From the NCBI GenBank assembly GCA_041623895.1, contig JBFJVZ010000384.1:1-7423 (forward strand): a stretch of 7,423 bases of DNA, given 5' to 3'. Positions 7,076-7,423 of this stretch are shown here, in pieces; the first letter of the stretch is position 1, and every line of letters starts with the position of its first letter. The notes beneath the pieces are model-generated. The model did not search any database. It saw only the letters and a program-made list of their open reading frames with translations, and was not told where the DNA came from. Origin of the DNA: JBFJVZ01 sp041623895 (lineage in GTDB: Bacteria; Planctomycetota; Planctomycetia; Pirellulales; Pirellulaceae). The position numbers were made by a program, and so were the translations under genes.

Positions 7076-7145
7076 GAGAGGTGGCGGACGACTGCAACTC
7101 GCGACCAATCACACCTTAAAAGTTGCAGAACCTCTCGGGGAGAGG
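7076..7145 (-). promoter_or_regulatory. Leader of the kinase/nucleotidyltransferase operon with alternative hairpins
   Basis: The minus-strand leader ends 12 bases before the ATG at 7063. In transcript order it holds CCUCUC (7145-7140), GAGAGG (7136-7131), CUGCAACU (7128-7121), AGUUGCAG (7099-7092) and a second CCUCUC (7081-7076), followed by UUUUCCGGAGUC and the ATG. The first two segments form a tight hairpin with a 3-base loop. The GAGAGG can instead pair with the second CCUCUC, enclosing the perfect 8-bp CUGCAACU/AGUUGCAG stem (21-base loop). These two folds exclude each other. The repeats are seen directly; a regulatory switch or attenuator is inference, and DNA-binding dyads are an alternative. 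No clear promoter was found upstream. Confidence 0.35.
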
Positions 7146-7271
7146 AGGGGCCCAGAATAGTTGCTAAGCCCGTGTCTTCAGATAGGGGGATCTGTCAGTG
7201 CAGCGCATTTTCCCCGCCCCAGGCGTCAAAAAAGTGGAATTGAGCGTGCCAGAGGGCAGGCGATCGAGTTG

Positions 7272-7423
7272 CTACTTTAGCTTTCGCAGTTCTTTCAGAA
7301 TCTCGTCAGCCGTGCTGCGACCTGCGTGCGACTTGCTGATTTTGGACCAGGCCACGCGGCCGTTCTTGTTGTTCACAAATGTCGCCGGGTAGGCCGTTTA
7401 TCGGGGCGCGGCCCAACGCAAGC
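7272..7423 (-). CDS. C-terminal end of a thioredoxin-like redoxin (AhpC/TSA type), apparent frameshift, 5' end outside window
   Basis: Reading back from the TAG at 7274-7272 gives 41 residues: TAYPATFVNNKNGRVAWSKI, then SKSHAGRSTADEILKELRKLK. 'YPATFV-x-N-K-x-GRVAW' is the cis-Pro strand and following turn of thioredoxin-fold redoxins, where a Pro-Ala/Thr-Thr-Phe stretch precedes a D/N-x-x-G turn, and the ending is the usual C-terminal helix. The cysteine motif would lie outside the window. A TAA at 7400-7398 interrupts this frame. The next frame reads LALGRAPIN at 7422-7396, which joins 'AYPATFV' if one base of the GGCC at 7395-7392 is removed. So the gene either carries a one-base insertion or the sequence has an error about 30 bases from its end. 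The gene ends 208 bases upstream of the GalU-like start and is on the same strand. Without the N-terminus a specific redoxin subgroup cannot be given. Confidence 0.6.

Noticed and set aside
7064..7108. Upstream TTG start adding 15 residues to the GalU-like protein
   Set aside because: The added residues (VASCSRPPPLFSGV) have no counterpart in GalU, which begins a few residues before 'RKAVI'; TTG is rare and it would lie inside the leader hairpin.
6599..7243. Plus-strand open frame of 214 codons opposite the GalU-like gene
   Set aside because: The minus strand here encodes clear GalU landmarks; the plus-strand translation is featureless and runs through the leader region.
7228..7271. T-run on the minus strand after the redoxin stop as an intrinsic terminator
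   Set aside because: Six T occur (7233-7228), but the only hairpin upstream is a 4-bp TGCC/GGCA stem well separated from them, too weak to support a call.
1..7423. CRISPR array, tRNA/rRNA, transposon ends, phage or toxin-antitoxin genes
   Set aside because: I looked on both strands and saw no regularly spaced repeats, cloverleaf, transposase motifs, long terminal repeats or typical small paired toxin genes.

Overview
The window looks like chromosomal DNA from a planctomycete, most likely of the Pirellulaceae / Rhodopirellula type. This is inferred from style: moderately GC-rich coding sequence, few clear Shine-Dalgarno sites, a tiny secreted protein with a basic 'ELERRKNAWLRRTFFGR' tail, and a divergent GalU-like gene beside a giant kinase-pyrophosphorylase fusion. 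There is no rRNA, tRNA, CRISPR array, transposase or phage gene here.

Layout, left to right. At 1-290 (minus) lies the N-terminal 96 residues of a HIT-family nucleotide-binding protein, cut by the window edge just as its His motif begins. Upstream of it on the same strand, 432-2078 encodes a polytopic membrane protein of the DUF4153/DUF4173 type, with a GTG start and a good ribosome binding site. A 305-base divergent spacer follows, then the only plus-strand gene, 2384-2692: a 102-residue protein with a signal peptide, followed by a textbook intrinsic terminator at 2796-2830.

The core of the window is a two-gene minus-strand operon, 7063 down to 2883. The first gene (7063-6197) is a GalU-like sugar-1-phosphate nucleotidyltransferase whose normal glycine-rich GxGTR loop is replaced. 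Its stop overlaps the start of the second gene by the 4-base ATGA. The second gene (6200-2883) encodes 1105 residues: an N-terminal helical region, a fucokinase-type GHMP kinase, and a complete UDPGP-family (UGPase/USP-like) pyrophosphorylase. The simplest reading is a sugar-activation device: a free sugar is phosphorylated at C1 and the sugar-1-phosphate is then turned into a UDP-sugar within one polypeptide. The GalU-like protein is made alongside it as a second, partner or regulatory nucleotidyltransferase. The sugar cannot be read from the sequence. The order (kinase first, UDPGP-type pyrophosphorylase second) is the reverse of the known Fkp/FKGP fucose enzymes and uses a different pyrophosphorylase family. 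This is the main candidate for an undescribed system. The leader of the operon can fold in two mutually exclusive ways.

At the right end, 7272-7423 (minus) is the C-terminal end of a thioredoxin-like redoxin. Its reading frame is broken by what looks like one extra base, caused either by mutation or by an error near the sequence end.
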